From Aplectana chamaeleonis (lineage: Eukaryota > Nematoda > Chromadorea > Rhabditida > Cosmocercidae), in NCBI GenBank assembly GCA_029168955.1, contig JAPDOI010000135.1, positions 1,368,501 to 1,432,500 on the forward strand: 64,000 bases of DNA, in the 5' to 3' direction. Positions 1 to 15,300 of the stretch are shown here, in pieces. The translations under genes were made by a program, and so were the position numbers. The first letter of the stretch is position 1. The number at the start of each line of letters is the position of its first letter. The notes beneath the pieces are model-generated. The model worked only from the letters and a program-made list of their open reading frames with translations. It had not been told where the DNA came from and did not search any database.

Positions 1-108
1 ATCTTGTAAGCGGCAACCTGCAGGTCACGGTCCTGGCACATAATGGTGATGTCGTCGGCGTACAAAACAATCTTTATATCCTGTGGTGGCTCGGGTAGAT
101 TCTCTTCA
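1..108 (-). pseudogene. Reverse transcriptase fragment at window edge
   Basis: Read on the minus strand, bases 1 to about 108 translate without a stop to a peptide containing LYADDITIM, the YADD catalytic box (motif C) of a non-LTR retrotransposon reverse transcriptase. The two aspartates would bind the catalytic metals. Only the region around the palm active site is visible, and the C-terminal part lies beyond the left edge. Towards its 5' side the frame runs into a K/E-rich stretch and then into the dispersed repeat at 110-330, so the element is probably truncated there. The sequence around the box differs from the LINEs at 2218-5137 and 34330-36387, suggesting a third family. The fragment is too short to name a clade. 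Confidence 0.6.
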
Positions 109-109
109 T

Positions 110-330
110 CTTCTTTTTTTTCATTTGGCGTACACGATCTTGTTAGAACACTTATCGTTGAGCTAGAAAGCTCATTTTTGACCAGAAAGTTGGTTATGAT
201 TGCACCTAGCTCCTGTCAAATTTTGAAGTTTGTAGCTCGATTTTGTGATACCTCAAAATTGTGGGTCAAGAAAGACAAAAACACGTAAACATGTTATTAT
301 AAACCATCCGACGTTTGCTCATTCGTGAAA
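110..330 (+). repeat. Dispersed repeat family R1, copy 1 (partial)
   Basis: This stretch aligns by eye with 7436-7797 and 33790-34145. Shared landmarks in order are a CACGATCTTGTT block, GAGCTAG.AAGCT, CTAGCTCCT.TCAA, GGTCAAGA and AAAACATGTAAAC.TGTTATT followed by AAACCATCCGACG. This copy is shorter than the other two. No terminal inverted repeats or coding capacity are visible, so the class of the element is unknown. Confidence 0.75.
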
Positions 331-340
331 ATCCTTATAC

Positions 341-841
341 TTAAAGGCACAGTCCAACCTCAGAATCGGTTTTCTGTTTTTTTGCTTTTCTTAGAAACGG
401 TCCCACGCTGATTCGAATGATGTCTCTGGAATCGTACAAGGCCCCCTGGGAACGGAGTTATGGTCCCTCAAAAATTGTGCTACGGAATCGAGGTGGACGA
501 GTTGTCCGAGTCGCGTAACTTCCGTCATTTGCAACCGATGTATGTGAGCCGACCTGAATAAAGAGAGCGGCTGAGAATGAAGGGAAGAACGGGGCTATTG
601 ATCGGAAACCATCGCTCATTTCGTCACTGTTGGGCTCGAAAGGTCGTAAAAGGGCCGTGCCATAGTGGCTTCCGGATGTGGGAGCCCCAGGGTGGCTTCC
701 TCCTATATCTCGCTTATTCGGAAGATATGAGAGCTCGCGCTTGGCAGGTATTATAATTGGCAGGTATTATAAAGAGTGGGCCTGCTTCAAAATTATATGA
801 AAATCTGAGATTAAGTCCCTGAGCTTGGACTGTGCCTTTAA
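341..841. mobile_element. MITE with TTAA flanks, family M1 copy 1
   Basis: A non-coding element of about 500 bp ends in near-perfect inverted repeats of about 23 bp. The left end reads TTAAAGGCACAGTCCAACCT (341-360). The right end (819-841) is its reverse complement apart from one C/G difference. Both ends carry TTAA, consistent with a 4 bp TTAA target duplication of the kind piggyBac-type transposases make, with the element proper at 345-837. Its core (about 370-620) recurs in the MITEs at 35549-36325 and 58397-58849. There is no open frame for a transposase, so it would need one in trans. The superfamily assignment is an inference from the target site only. Confidence 0.8.
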
Positions 842-1064
842 AGCCGTTATGTCCCGATGTGTGTGTACCAGCTGCGCCACGCCAGGCTGGCGAACCGGCC
901 TCGCCAGTTCGGTGGCCGGCTTCGCCGGCCTGTTCTAGATAGCCTAACAAAAAGATTTCACAAAAGCGAGACAACAGTTCTGTTGCTGAAGAACGGTTTT
1001 GCTAGAAAAAAATATGATGAGTCTGGTTTTATTCAAAGCATCCCTGCTGCGAATAATTGTTTTC
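842..1064. other. No gene; small GC hairpin
   Basis: No gene is supported here. At about 890-940 the sequence contains short palindromic GC blocks such as CCGGCTTCGCCGG, which could fold into a TTC-loop hairpin. This is similar in style to the GAA/TTC-loop hairpins found elsewhere in the window. Confidence 0.4.
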
Positions 1065-1920
1065 CTGACGGCGGTTTGCCGCTGGTGGATAGGCTTCGAC
1101 AAACGGAAAGCCGACTTGGCCAGCCTTCCCCCATCAGCAATGTGGAGCACTCGTGTGGCTTCTCCGAACCATAAACCGGCTTTGCCGCCCGCCCCCCCCC
1201 TCAACCTCGGATAGCTATCGTTTGGCTCCGCCAACCAAAAGTCTGGCTTTGTCGCCTTTCCCCACCAAGCGCGTGTAGCATTCGTTTGGCTGCTCCTAAC
1301 GGTAGGCCCGCTTTAACGTTGGCTTCCCCCCATCAACCACATGTAGCATTCGTTTGGCTTCGCCCAACAATGGACCTCCTTTGCCTTCCTTCCCTCACCA
1401 ATCAAGGGTAGCAATTGTTTGACTTCGTCAACCGAAAAATTGGGGTTGCCGCTCTCCCCCACAAACCGCGCGTAAAATTCGTTTGCCTTCGCCCAACGAT
1501 AGAAGGACTTTGCCGCCTTCCCCCACCGATCGCGTGTAGCATTCGTATGGCTTCTCCGAACGGTAGGCCCGCTTAGCCGCCGGTATCCCCCACATCAACT
1601 ACATGTAGCACTCGTTTGGCTTCGCTCAACGATGGACCTCCTTTGCCGGCCTTCTCCCTTCGACCGCTGGTAGCAATCGTTTGTCTTCCCCCAACCGAAA
1701 GACTGGCTTTGCCCCCCCCCATCAACCGCATGTCGCACTCGTTTGGCTTTGAACAGCAATGGACCTCCTTTGCCAGCCTTCTCCCATCAACCACGGGTAG
1801 CAATCGTTTGTCTTCGGCAACCTAAAGACCGGCTTTGCCGCCCTTCCCGACAAACCGCGTGTAGAGTTCGTCTGGCTTCGCCGAATGATAGACCGGCTTT
1901 GCCGCCCTCTCTCGAATAAA
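1065..1920. repeat. Degenerate ~66 bp tandem repeat
   Basis: About a dozen diverged units follow each other. Each has the order TTTGCCG.CCTTCCCCCA, CCAC/ATCAACC, G.GTAGCA.TCGTTTGGCTTCG and CCAACGATGGACC. The GTAGCA-type landmark recurs about every 60-70 bases (for example near 1274, 1344, 1410, 1603, 1669, 1796 and 1858). Units differ by many substitutions and small indels, so this is an old minisatellite, not a recently amplified one. The short ORFs across it are repeat artefacts. Confidence 0.75.
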
Positions 1921-2217
1921 CATTAACTATAGCGTTCTACGTGGGTCCTGCAAATGACCTGCCGCAATGAAAGTTTTGAGGTCGCAGTACGCAACCACTA
2001 AATGTGTACTACAGCGATAGGTTGAGTCAGGCTACGGCGCGAGGTGTGATACAACCCAACATTGGTCCGACCCCCTCCCCTGGGAAAAGTGATGGTGACG
2101 ACCGGGGAGGGGGGTCCTCATTTCTTAATTTTGTATTTTATAGTGAAGGAATTTTTAGATCAAGACTACATCTTTGACTTACTTGACTTAATCGGTTGGC
2201 TTTCGCTTTCTCTTTTC
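1921..2217. other. Interval with no gene; possible LINE 3' tail
   Basis: No gene is visible. The interval lies just 3' of the minus-strand LINE stop codon. At 2175-2200 on the minus strand there are two AAGTCAA-type units, which could be the remnant of a short simple-repeat tail. That is suggestive only. Confidence 0.35.
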
Positions 2218-6493
<4,276 letters not shown>

Positions 6494-6604
6494 GTACGGG
6501 GATTCGGTACTTTTTGAGAGATCGTAGTGGAGAGGCAACAAGAAATTTCGAAAAAGCTGTGTGGACGCTTACACTCAAAACTGTCAGTGAAATTGATAAT
6601 GAAG
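6494..6604 (+). CDS. Candidate coding exon, unknown product
   Basis: A 111-base segment is flanked by GTTCCAG at its left and by GTATGT at its right. In one frame it gives 36 whole codons with a mixed, coding-like composition including RYFLRDRSGEATRNFEKAV and LTLKTVSEIDNE. It starts with the last two bases of a codon and ends with the first base of another. A 50-base intron would end at CCCAG (6654), but the sequence after that resembles a minisatellite unit. A stronger acceptor, ATTTTCAG at 6786, would continue in the same frame for about 20 codons to TGA near 6846. No upstream exon in matching phase was found. The family is not recognised. It could be a real exon, an exon remnant or chance. 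Confidence 0.35.
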
Positions 6605-6649
6605 GTATGTTGTATGTTTGATATTAATGGTTTTTTGAACGATAACTTT

Positions 6650-7435
6650 CCCAGATATGTTCTTCACACGGCGTACGGCGTCCTTACACTGGATGCCCCC
6701 TCACTTTCTACGGCGTCCTTTTGAGCCTTTTTCTATGAATAAATCTTTCGTCTGCGCAAAAGTTTTTTCTCGATTCGGATTTTCAGGCTGCTTACGCACA
6801 TGTTCAAGAATGAAATCAGGGGATCTCAAGAAATGTAGTCTATTCTGAATTTTTTGGGCCTTCAAAAGGCCGAATGTAATTTGCTGCATTACATTAGGTT
6901 GAGAATCTGAGGCTACTGTGGTGTTCTGGTGCTGTTTTTGTAGAATTCACATCATGCAACCGTTTGCTTAATTCATCGCTTCCATCTTAGTACTTCTCTT
7001 TTTAAACTTAGGAATGAATAGTTGGTGCAGAACGTGAAATCTCACGGTATAAAAATAGTAGAATTGCAGAGCGAACAGGATTATTGGAAGGCAAAATTAT
7101 TTTAAAAAGCTTTAGGCTTGTGCAGATTAGATGATTTTTTTGGTAAGGTCAAAGAAAGGTAAAAGTGACAGAGTGAGAAAAAGTGAAAAAGAAGTAATAA
7201 TACATGCAATGCAGGTTGACGTGCGTAGGTATGCCCGCAGTCAGTTAAATCAGTTACGTTGGATGTGAACTGCTGTAGAATTGTGGTGCGCGCGAAGCGC
7301 GCACCAGATTTGGCTTTAACTCGCCCATGCGCAACTCTGCGATTCCGGAATCAGCGTTCAGAGTAACTGTGGAGATGCGGCTTTTTCTCCATCGGAAAGA
7401 GCGTAAAAAGTTGGTGTTGTACCAAAAAATGGTTT
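6650..7435. other. Non-coding interval with a GAA-loop hairpin
   Basis: Bases 6660-6725 carry two inverted copies of the GGACGCCGTAGAAA minisatellite unit that also occurs at 34143-34252. At 7285-7305 there is a perfect 9 bp stem hairpin, GGTGCGCGC-GAA-GCGCGCACC, containing the stable GCGAAGC mini-hairpin motif. Nothing else is supported. Confidence 0.5.
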
Positions 7436-7797
7436 GGAATGGTTTCTTGGCGCTCGAGAAAAATGGCGAAAACCACGTGATTCTGGTCGAAAAACTGTTA
7501 ATCTCCTTTTTTTTCAGACGTCGTTCACGATCTTGTTGCAGTACTTAAAATTGAGCTAGGAAGCTAATTTTTTGGCAGGAGGCTGGAAGTGGATGCAGCT
7601 AGCTCCTATTCAATTTTGGAGTTGAAAACAAAATTTTAGCGGAACCTCAATATTAATAGTCAAGACGGGTAAAAACATGTAAACATGTTATTGCAAACCA
7701 TCCGACGTTCCCTGAACTTCGAAAATGAACTAGTGAAAATCAACACAGCTAATGATAGGTTTCCGGCCAAGATTGTTCTCTCTTTGAGATGGTTGGT
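7436..7797 (+). repeat. Dispersed repeat family R1, copy 2
   Basis: This is the longest match to 33790-34145. It opens with TGGTTTCTTGGCGCTCGAGAA, continues through AATCTCC(T)nTTTCAGACG and the CACGATCTTGTTGCA block, and ends with CACAGCTAATGATAGG.TTC and CTCTTTGAGA.GGTTGGTG. No coding capacity or terminal inverted repeat is seen. Immediately 3' lies the palindrome at 7849-8291. Confidence 0.82.
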
Positions 7798-7848
7798 GTA
7801 AATAGGACTTGAGGAGTGCGCAGGGCGCTGCAGAAAGAGACAATTATA

Positions 7849-8291
7849 ATTCTGTAAAAAAGGGGTCTCCCAAGCAAAAGTGGTTTGGTTCGCGTTACAA
7901 ACGTTTCAACAAAAAGGGAACAATAGGGAAGTGGAATGAGGAGAGTGTACAAAAAATGAACAATATCCTCTAAAAACTCTTTTCTTGGTCGAAACTTCTA
8001 AACAGCGGAAACAAACCGTTGCGGTTCTGTATGAGGAAGTGATATATAAATATTTTATCGGCACTCACATAATCAAAGTCCTTTATGCAGCCAAAAGCGC
8101 TTCCTCATAGAGAACCGCAACGGTTTGTTTCCGCTCTTTAGAAGTTTCGACCAAGAAAAGAGTTTTTAGAGGATATTGTTCATTTTTTGTACACTCTCCT
8201 CATTCCACTTCCCTATTGTTCCCTTTTTGTTGAAACGTTTGTAACGCGAACCAAACCACTTTTGCTTGGGAGACCCCTTTTTTACAGAATT
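7849..8291. repeat. Near-perfect palindrome, ~190 bp arms
   Basis: The left arm (7849-8038) and right arm (8102-8291) are reverse complements with only scattered differences, separated by about 60 AT-rich bases. As a consequence the same 35-residue peptide beginning MYTLLIPLPYCS can be read on both strands (7952 downwards and 8187 upwards). That is a symmetry artefact, not two genes. The structure suits a foldback element or an inverted duplication. No target duplication was found. Confidence 0.88.
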
Positions 8292-8596
8292 GTTCACTTT
8301 TTCTTGATATTACGCAGTAATATCCCATGCAAGAATTTCGAAAAAAAACCTCTTCATCTCCCCGTTATATCAGTCCTCTTTCTGTGATCACAAGAATCAA
8401 TGACCCAACCTGTTATAAAACTATCTCAGAAAAATCACCCGATGTGGCTTGCGCGACCGATGTTCACATGATATAAGCTAATAAATGAGTGATATCCATG
8501 ATATCGTTTTACATAATTCATTCATGTTGATCGCGTCAGCCACAGCTGGCTACAACGGGTGTTATTTGCAACCTTCATGTTTTTCATACGTATCGA
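8292..8596. other. AT-rich interval with short palindromes
   Basis: No gene is visible. Bases 8570-8625 (ATACGTATCGAACGGG followed by GTGATTCTCTCAACC) resemble a motif repeated inside the element at 49267-49882, so this may be a remnant of that family. Confidence 0.35.
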
Positions 8597-8776
8597 ACGG
8601 GTCGGCCACGGTGATTCTCTCAACCAAGTCGCTCAGACGTAGCCAGCCCGGTCGATAATCATGAAAGCCTGCTGGCCTACAGCGGGATGCAGAATCTGCC
8701 CGCAGTTCTTCGCTTGCGAATGAAACTACATAACTCAAAACCTGCACAGTCAGAAACTACCTTCCATTCCATTTGA
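8597..8776 (+). other. Coding-like fragment, product unknown
   Basis: A frame without a start codon runs for about 59 codons to TGA 8774-8776. It has protein-like composition, including SPVDNHESLLAYSGMQNLP and VLRLRMKLHNSK. The minus strand is also open over much of the same stretch (8562-8747), so strand and coding status are uncertain. No splice sites bracket it convincingly. The family is not recognised. Confidence 0.22.
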
Positions 8777-8942
8777 ACACTTTCACATTAGTGGAACAAA
8801 GCAGTTTTCCATACTCATTATTTCGTTTCCTCCGCCCCATTCCTTCGCAGAACAGCCGCTTCGATTCCATGAATTTGATATGAAAAAGCTCTGCTGAGCT
8901 GCGAATGGAGATAGCTCTAACAATTTGTTTTTGAATTTAGAT

Positions 8943-9237
8943 GCTGATAAACAACTACCATTTATTGCAGAAAAAACCAGTAGGCTGGTGAAGAAGATAG
9001 AGGGAGCACTCAAAATGGGATTGTGTGAATGGCCTCAGCGCGTTACGAAACAGAAGAGCAGCCTGGCGACATGACCTACATAATATCTCAAGCTTTCTGC
9101 ACGCTATGCTTGTCATCAGCACACTTTTAGAAAAGTTTTCCAAGGTGTTCTCGGACTCCTTCGCAAATTCCGATGCATCCAGCACACTATCTCAGACGGC
9201 TAGCGCAAAGCTCAAAACTCTTGCTCATTCTTTTGGG
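8943..9237 (+). pseudogene. Exon-like fragment with a frame change
   Basis: Immediately after TTTTTGAATTTAG (8929-8941), an acceptor-like site, one frame reads DKQLPFIAEKTSRLVKKIEG and on to TGA 9072-9074. A second frame, open from 9001, continues with HDLHNISSFLHAMLVISTLL and on to GGG|GTAA near 9236, where a donor-like GT coincides with a stop. The two halves would join through a shift near 9060. This could be a frameshifted exon remnant or chance. No family is recognised and no partner exon is established. Confidence 0.25.
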
Positions 9238-9358
9238 TAACCTGCACAATTTTCCGGATGACCAGTGACGGGTCCGGGACTCCTAATCACTCTACGGGGT
9301 TTCCTTCACAATTTCTCGGATGACCAGCAATCGGTCCCGAGCACCCGCCCACTCTCCG

Positions 9359-12300
9359 TTTCCACGACGTCCCGATGACGTCAGCAGAAGCTCGAACCAC
9401 TTTTCACGACGTCCCGATGACGTCTACAGAAGCCCGAAGCACTTTTCACGACGCCCCGCTGACCGCATCAGAAGCCCGAAGCACTTTTGGGGCTATCATA
9501 GACGGGGAGGGTGCACCCACGATTCGCTCGTGAAAATGAATGGGAAACCTGACAAAAGATGTTCGATGCTGCTATCAATCATTGTTGTTGATGAAGTTCT
9601 GTAGAAATACTTCGATTGATAGCGTTACAGATCGGTCGTTCATTCCATTTCTGACTTTAATCTTGAGTGCCCCCCCCCCGTCTAGGATAGTCCCGCACTT
9701 TTCAAGACGTCCTGATGGCGTAATCAGCAGCCTGAAGCACTTCTGACGATGTCGTGATGACGTCCTCAGGAGCCCGAAGCACTTTTCACGACATCCCGAT
9801 GACGTCATCAGAAGCCCGAAGCACTTTTCAAGACGTCCCGATGACGTCATCAGAAGCCCGAAGCACTTTTGACGACGTCCTGATGACGTCTTCAGGAGCC
9901 CGAAGCAGCACTTTTCACGACGTCCCGATGACGTCCTCAGGAGCCCGAAGCACTTTTCACGACGTCCCGATGACGTCATCAGAAGCCCGAAGCACTTTTC
10001 AAGACGTCCCGATGACGTCATCAGAAGCCCGAAGCACTTTTGACGACGTCCTGATGACGTCTTCAGAAGCCCGAAGCAGCACTTTTCACGACGTCCCGAT
10101 GACGTCATCAGAAGCCTGAAGCACTTTTCAAGACGTCCCGATGACGTCATCAGAAGCCCGAAGCACTTTTCACGACGCCCCGCTGACGTCATCAGAAGCC
10201 CGAAGCACTTCTGACGATGTCGTGATGACGTCCTCAGGAGCCCGAAGCACTTTTCACGACGTCCCAATGACGTCATCAGAATCTCGAAGCACTTTTCACG
10301 ACGTCACGATGACGTCATCAAGAGCCCGAAGCACTTTTCACGACGTCACGATGACGTCATCAGAAGCCCGAAGCACTTTTGACGGCGTCCCAATGACGTC
10401 ATCAGAAGCCCGAAGCACTTCTGACGATGTCGTGATGACGTCCTCAGGAGCCCGAAGAACTTTTGACGACGTCCTGATGACGTCATCAGAAGCCCGAAGC
10501 ACTTCTGACGACGTCCCAATGACGTCATCAGAATCCCGAAGCACTTTTCACGACGTCCCAATGACGTCATCAGAAGCCCGAAGCACTTCTGACGATGTCG
10601 TGATGACGTCCTCAGGAGCCCGAAGCACTTTTCACGACGTCCCGATGACGTCATCAGAAGCCCGAAGCACTTTTGACGACGTCCCGATGACGTCATCAGA
10701 AGCCCGAAGCACTTTTCGCGATGTCCAGATGACGTCATCAGAAGCCCGAAGCACTTCTGACGATGTCGTGATGACGTCCTCAGGAGCCCGAAGAACTTTT
10801 GACGACGTCCTGATGACGTCTTCAGGAGCCCGAAGCACTTTTCACGACGTCCCAATGACGTCATCAGAATCCCGAAGCACTTTTCACGACGTCCCGATGA
10901 CGTCATCAGAAGCCCGAAGCACTTTTCACGACGTCCCAATGACGTCATCAGAAGCCCGAAGCACTTCTGACGATGTCGTGATGACGTTTTCAGGAGCCCG
11001 AAGCACTTTTCACGACGTCCCGATGACGTCATCAGAAGCCCGAAGCACTTTTGACGACGTCCCGATGACGTCATCAGAAGCCCGAAGCACTTTTCGCGAT
11101 GTCCAGATGACGTCATCAGAAACCCGAAGCACTTCTGACGATGTCGTGATGACGTCCTCAGGAGCCCGAAGAACTTTTGACGACGTCCTGATGACGTCTT
11201 CAGGAGCCCGAAGCACTTTTCACGACGTCCCAATGACGTCATCAGAATCCCGAAGCACTTTTCACGACGTCCCGATGACGTCATCAGAAGCCCGAAGCAC
11301 TTTTCACGACGTCCCAATGACGTCATCAGAAGCCCGAAGCACTTCTGACGATGTCGTGATGACGTCCTCAGGAGCCCGAAGCACTTTTCACGACGTCCCG
11401 ATGACGTCATCAGAAGCCCGAAGCACTTTTGACGACGTCCCGATGACGTCATCAGAAGCCCGAAGCACTTTTCGCGATGTCCAGATGACGTCATCAGAAA
11501 CCCGAAGCATTTTTCACGATCTCCCGATGACGTCATCAAGAGCCCGAAGCACTTTTCACGATGTCCCGATGACGTCATGAGGAGCCCGAAGCACTTTTCA
11601 CGACGTCCCGATGACGTCATCAGAGGCCCGAAGCACTTTTCACGACGTCCCAATGACGTCATCAGAAGCCCGAAGCACTTCTGACGATGTCGTGATGACG
11701 TCATCAGAAGCCCGAAGCACTTTTCACGACGTCCCAATGACGTCATCAGAAGCCCGAAGCACTTTTGACGACGTCCCGATGACGTCATCAGAAGCCCGAA
11801 GCACTTTTCGCGATGTCCAGATGACGTCATCAGAAACCCGAAGCACTTCTGACGATGTCGTGATGACGTCCTCAGGAGCCCGAAGAACTTTTGACGACGT
11901 CCTGATGACGTCTTCAGGAGCCCGAAGCACTTTTCACGACGTCCCAATGACGTCATCAGAAGCCTGAAGCACTTCTGACGATGTCGTGATGACGTTTTCA
12001 GGAGCCCGAAGCACTTTTCACGACGTCCCGATGACGTCATCAGAAGCCCGAAGCACTTTTGACGACGTCCCGATGACGTCATCAGAAGCCCGAAGCACTT
12101 TTCGCGATGTCCAGATGACGTCATCAGAAACCCGAAGCACTTTTCACGACGTCCCAATGACGTCATCAGAAGCCCGAAGCACTTCTGACGATGTCGTGAT
12201 GACGTCATCAGAAGCCCGAAGCACTTTTCACGACGTCCCGATGACGTCATCAGAAGCCCGAAGCACTTTTCAAGACGTCCCGATGACGTCATCAGAAGCC

Positions 12301-15300
12301 CGAAGCACTTTTGACGACGTCCTGATGACGTCTTCAGAAGCCCGAAGCAGCACTTTTCACGACGTCCCGATGACGTCATCAGAAGCCTGAAGCACTTTTC
12401 AAGACGTCCCGATGACGTCATCAGAAGCCCGAAGCACTTTTCACGACGCCCCGCTGACGTCATCAGAAGCCCGAAGCACTTCTGACGATGTCGTGATGAC
12501 GTCCTCAGGAGCCCGAAGCACTTTTCACGACGTCCCAATGACGTCATCAGAATCTCGAAGCACTTTTCACGACGTCCCGATAACGTCATCAGAAGCCCGA
12601 AGCACTTTTCAAGACGTCCCGATGACGTCATCAGAAGCCCGAAGCACTTTTCACGACGTCCCAATGACGTCATCAGAAGCCCGAAGCACTTCTGACGATG
12701 TCGTGATGACGTCCTCAGGAGCCCGAAGAACTTTTGACGACGTCCTGATGACGTCTTCAGGAGCCCGAAGCACTTTTCACGACGTCCCAATGACGTCATC
12801 AGAAGCCCGAAGCACTTTTCACGACGTCCCAATGACGTCATCAGAAGCCCGAAGCACTTCTGACGATGTCGTGATGACGTCCTCAGGAGCCCGAAGCACT
12901 TTTCACGACGTCCCGATGACGTCATCAGAAGCCCGAAGCACTTTTGACGACGTCCCGATGACGTCATCAGAAGCCCGAAGCACTTTTCGCGATGTCCAGA
13001 TGACGTCATCAGAAACCCGAAGCACTTCTGACGATGTCGTGATGACGTCCTCAGGAGCCCGAAGAACTTTTGACGACGTCCTGATGACGTCTTCAGGAGC
13101 CCGAAGCACTTTTCACGACGTCCCAATGACGTCATCAGAAGCCTGAAGCACTTCTGACGATGTCGTGATGACGTTTTCAGGAGCCCGAAGCACTTTTCAC
13201 GACGTCCCGATGACGTCATCAGAAGCCCGAAGCACTTTTGACGACGTCCCGATGACGTCATCAGAAGCCCGAAGCACTTTTCGCGATGTCCAGATGACGT
13301 CATCAGAAACCCGAAGCACTTTTCACGACGTCCCAATGACGTCATCAGAAGCCCGAAGCACTTCTGACGATGTCGTGATGACGTCATCAGAAGCCCGAAG
13401 CACTTTTCACGACGTCCCGATGACGTCATCAGAAGCCCGAAGCACTTTTCAAGACGTCCCGATGACGTCATCAGAAGCCCGAAGCACTTTTGACGACGTC
13501 CTGATGACGTCTTCAGAAGCCCGAAGCAGCACTTTCAAGACGTCCCGATGACGTCGTCAGAAGCCTGAAGCACTTTTCAAGACGTCCCGATGACGTCATC
13601 AGAAGCCCGAAGCACTTTTCACGACGTCCCGATGACGTCATCAGAAGCCCGAAGCACTTCTGACGATGTCGTGATGACGTCCTCAGGAGCCCGAAGCACT
13701 TTTCACGACGTCCCAATGACGTCATCAGAATCTCGAAGCACTTTTCACGACGTCCCGATGACGTCATCAGAAGCCCGAAGCACTTTTCAAGACGTCCCGA
13801 TGACGTCATCAGAAGCCCGAAGCACTTTTCACGACGTCCCAATGACGTCATCAGAAGCCCGAAGCACTTCTGACGATGTCGTGATGACGTCCTCAGGAGC
13901 CCGAAGAACTTTTGACGACGTCCTGATGACGTCTTCAGGAGCCCGAAGCACTTTTCACGACGTCCCAATGACGTCATCAGAATCCCGAAGCACTTTTCAC
14001 GACGTCCCAATGACGTCATCAGAAGCCCGAAGCACTTCTGACGATGTCGTGATGACGTCCTCAGGAGCCCGAAGCACTTTTCACGACGTCCCGATGACGT
14101 CATCAGAAGCCCGAAGCACTTTTGACGACGTCCCGATGACGTCATCAGAAGCCCGAAGCACTTTTCGCGATGTCCAGATGACGTCATCAGAAACCCGAAG
14201 CACTTCTGACGATGTCGTGATGACGTCCTCAGGAGCCCGAAGAACTTTTGACGACGTCCTGATGACGTCTTCAGGAGCCCGAAGCACTTTTCACGACGTC
14301 CCAATGACGTCATCAGAATCCCGAAGCACTTTTCACGACGTCCCGATGACGTCATCAGAAGCCCGAAGCACTTTTCACGACGTCCCAATGACGTCATCAG
14401 AAGCCCGAAGCACTTCTGACGATGTCGTGATGACGTCCTCAGGAGCCCGAAGCACTTTTCGCGATGTCCAGATGACGTCATCAGAAACCCGAAGCACTTC
14501 TGACGATGTCCCGATGACGCCCTCAGGAGCCCGAAGCCCTTCTGCCGACGTCCTCATGACGTCCTCAGGAGCCCGAAGCACTTTTCACGACGTCCCAATG
14601 ACGTCATCAGAATCCCGAAGCACTTTTCACGACGTCCCGATGACGTCATCAGAAGCCCGAAGCACTTTTCACGACGTCCCGATGACGTCAACAGAAGCCC
14701 GAAGCACTTTTCACGATGTCCCGATGACGTCATGAGGAGCCCGAAGCACTTTTCACGACGTCCCGATTACGTCATCAGAAGCCCGAAGCACTTTTCGCGA
14801 TGTCCAGATGACGTCATCAGAAACCCGAAGCATTTTTCACGATCTCCCGATGACGTCATCAAGAGCCCGAAGCACTTTTCACGATGTCCCGATGACGTCA
14901 TGAGGAGCCCGAAGCACTTTTCACGACGTCCCGATGACGTCATCAGAAGCCCGAAGCACTTTTCACGACGTCCCAATGACGTCATCAGAAGCCCGAAGCA
15001 CTTCTGACGATGTCGTGATGACGTCATCAGAAGCCCGAAGCACTTTTCACGACGTCCCAATGACGTCATCAGAAGCCCGAAGCACTTTTGACGACGTCCC
15101 GATGACGTCATCAGAAGCCCGAAGCACTTTTCGCGATGTCCAGATGACGTCATCAGAAACCCGAAGCACTTCTGACGATGTCGTGATGACGTCCTCAGGA
15201 GCCCGAAGAACTTTTGACGACGTCCTGATGACGTCTTCAGGAGCCCGAAGCACTTTTCACGACGTCCCAATGACGTCATCAGAAGCCTGAAGCACTTCTG

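Noticed and set aside
8562..8747. Minus-strand 61-codon ORF as a gene
   Set aside because: The opposite strand is equally coding-like and part of the sequence resembles a motif of the 49267-49882 element.
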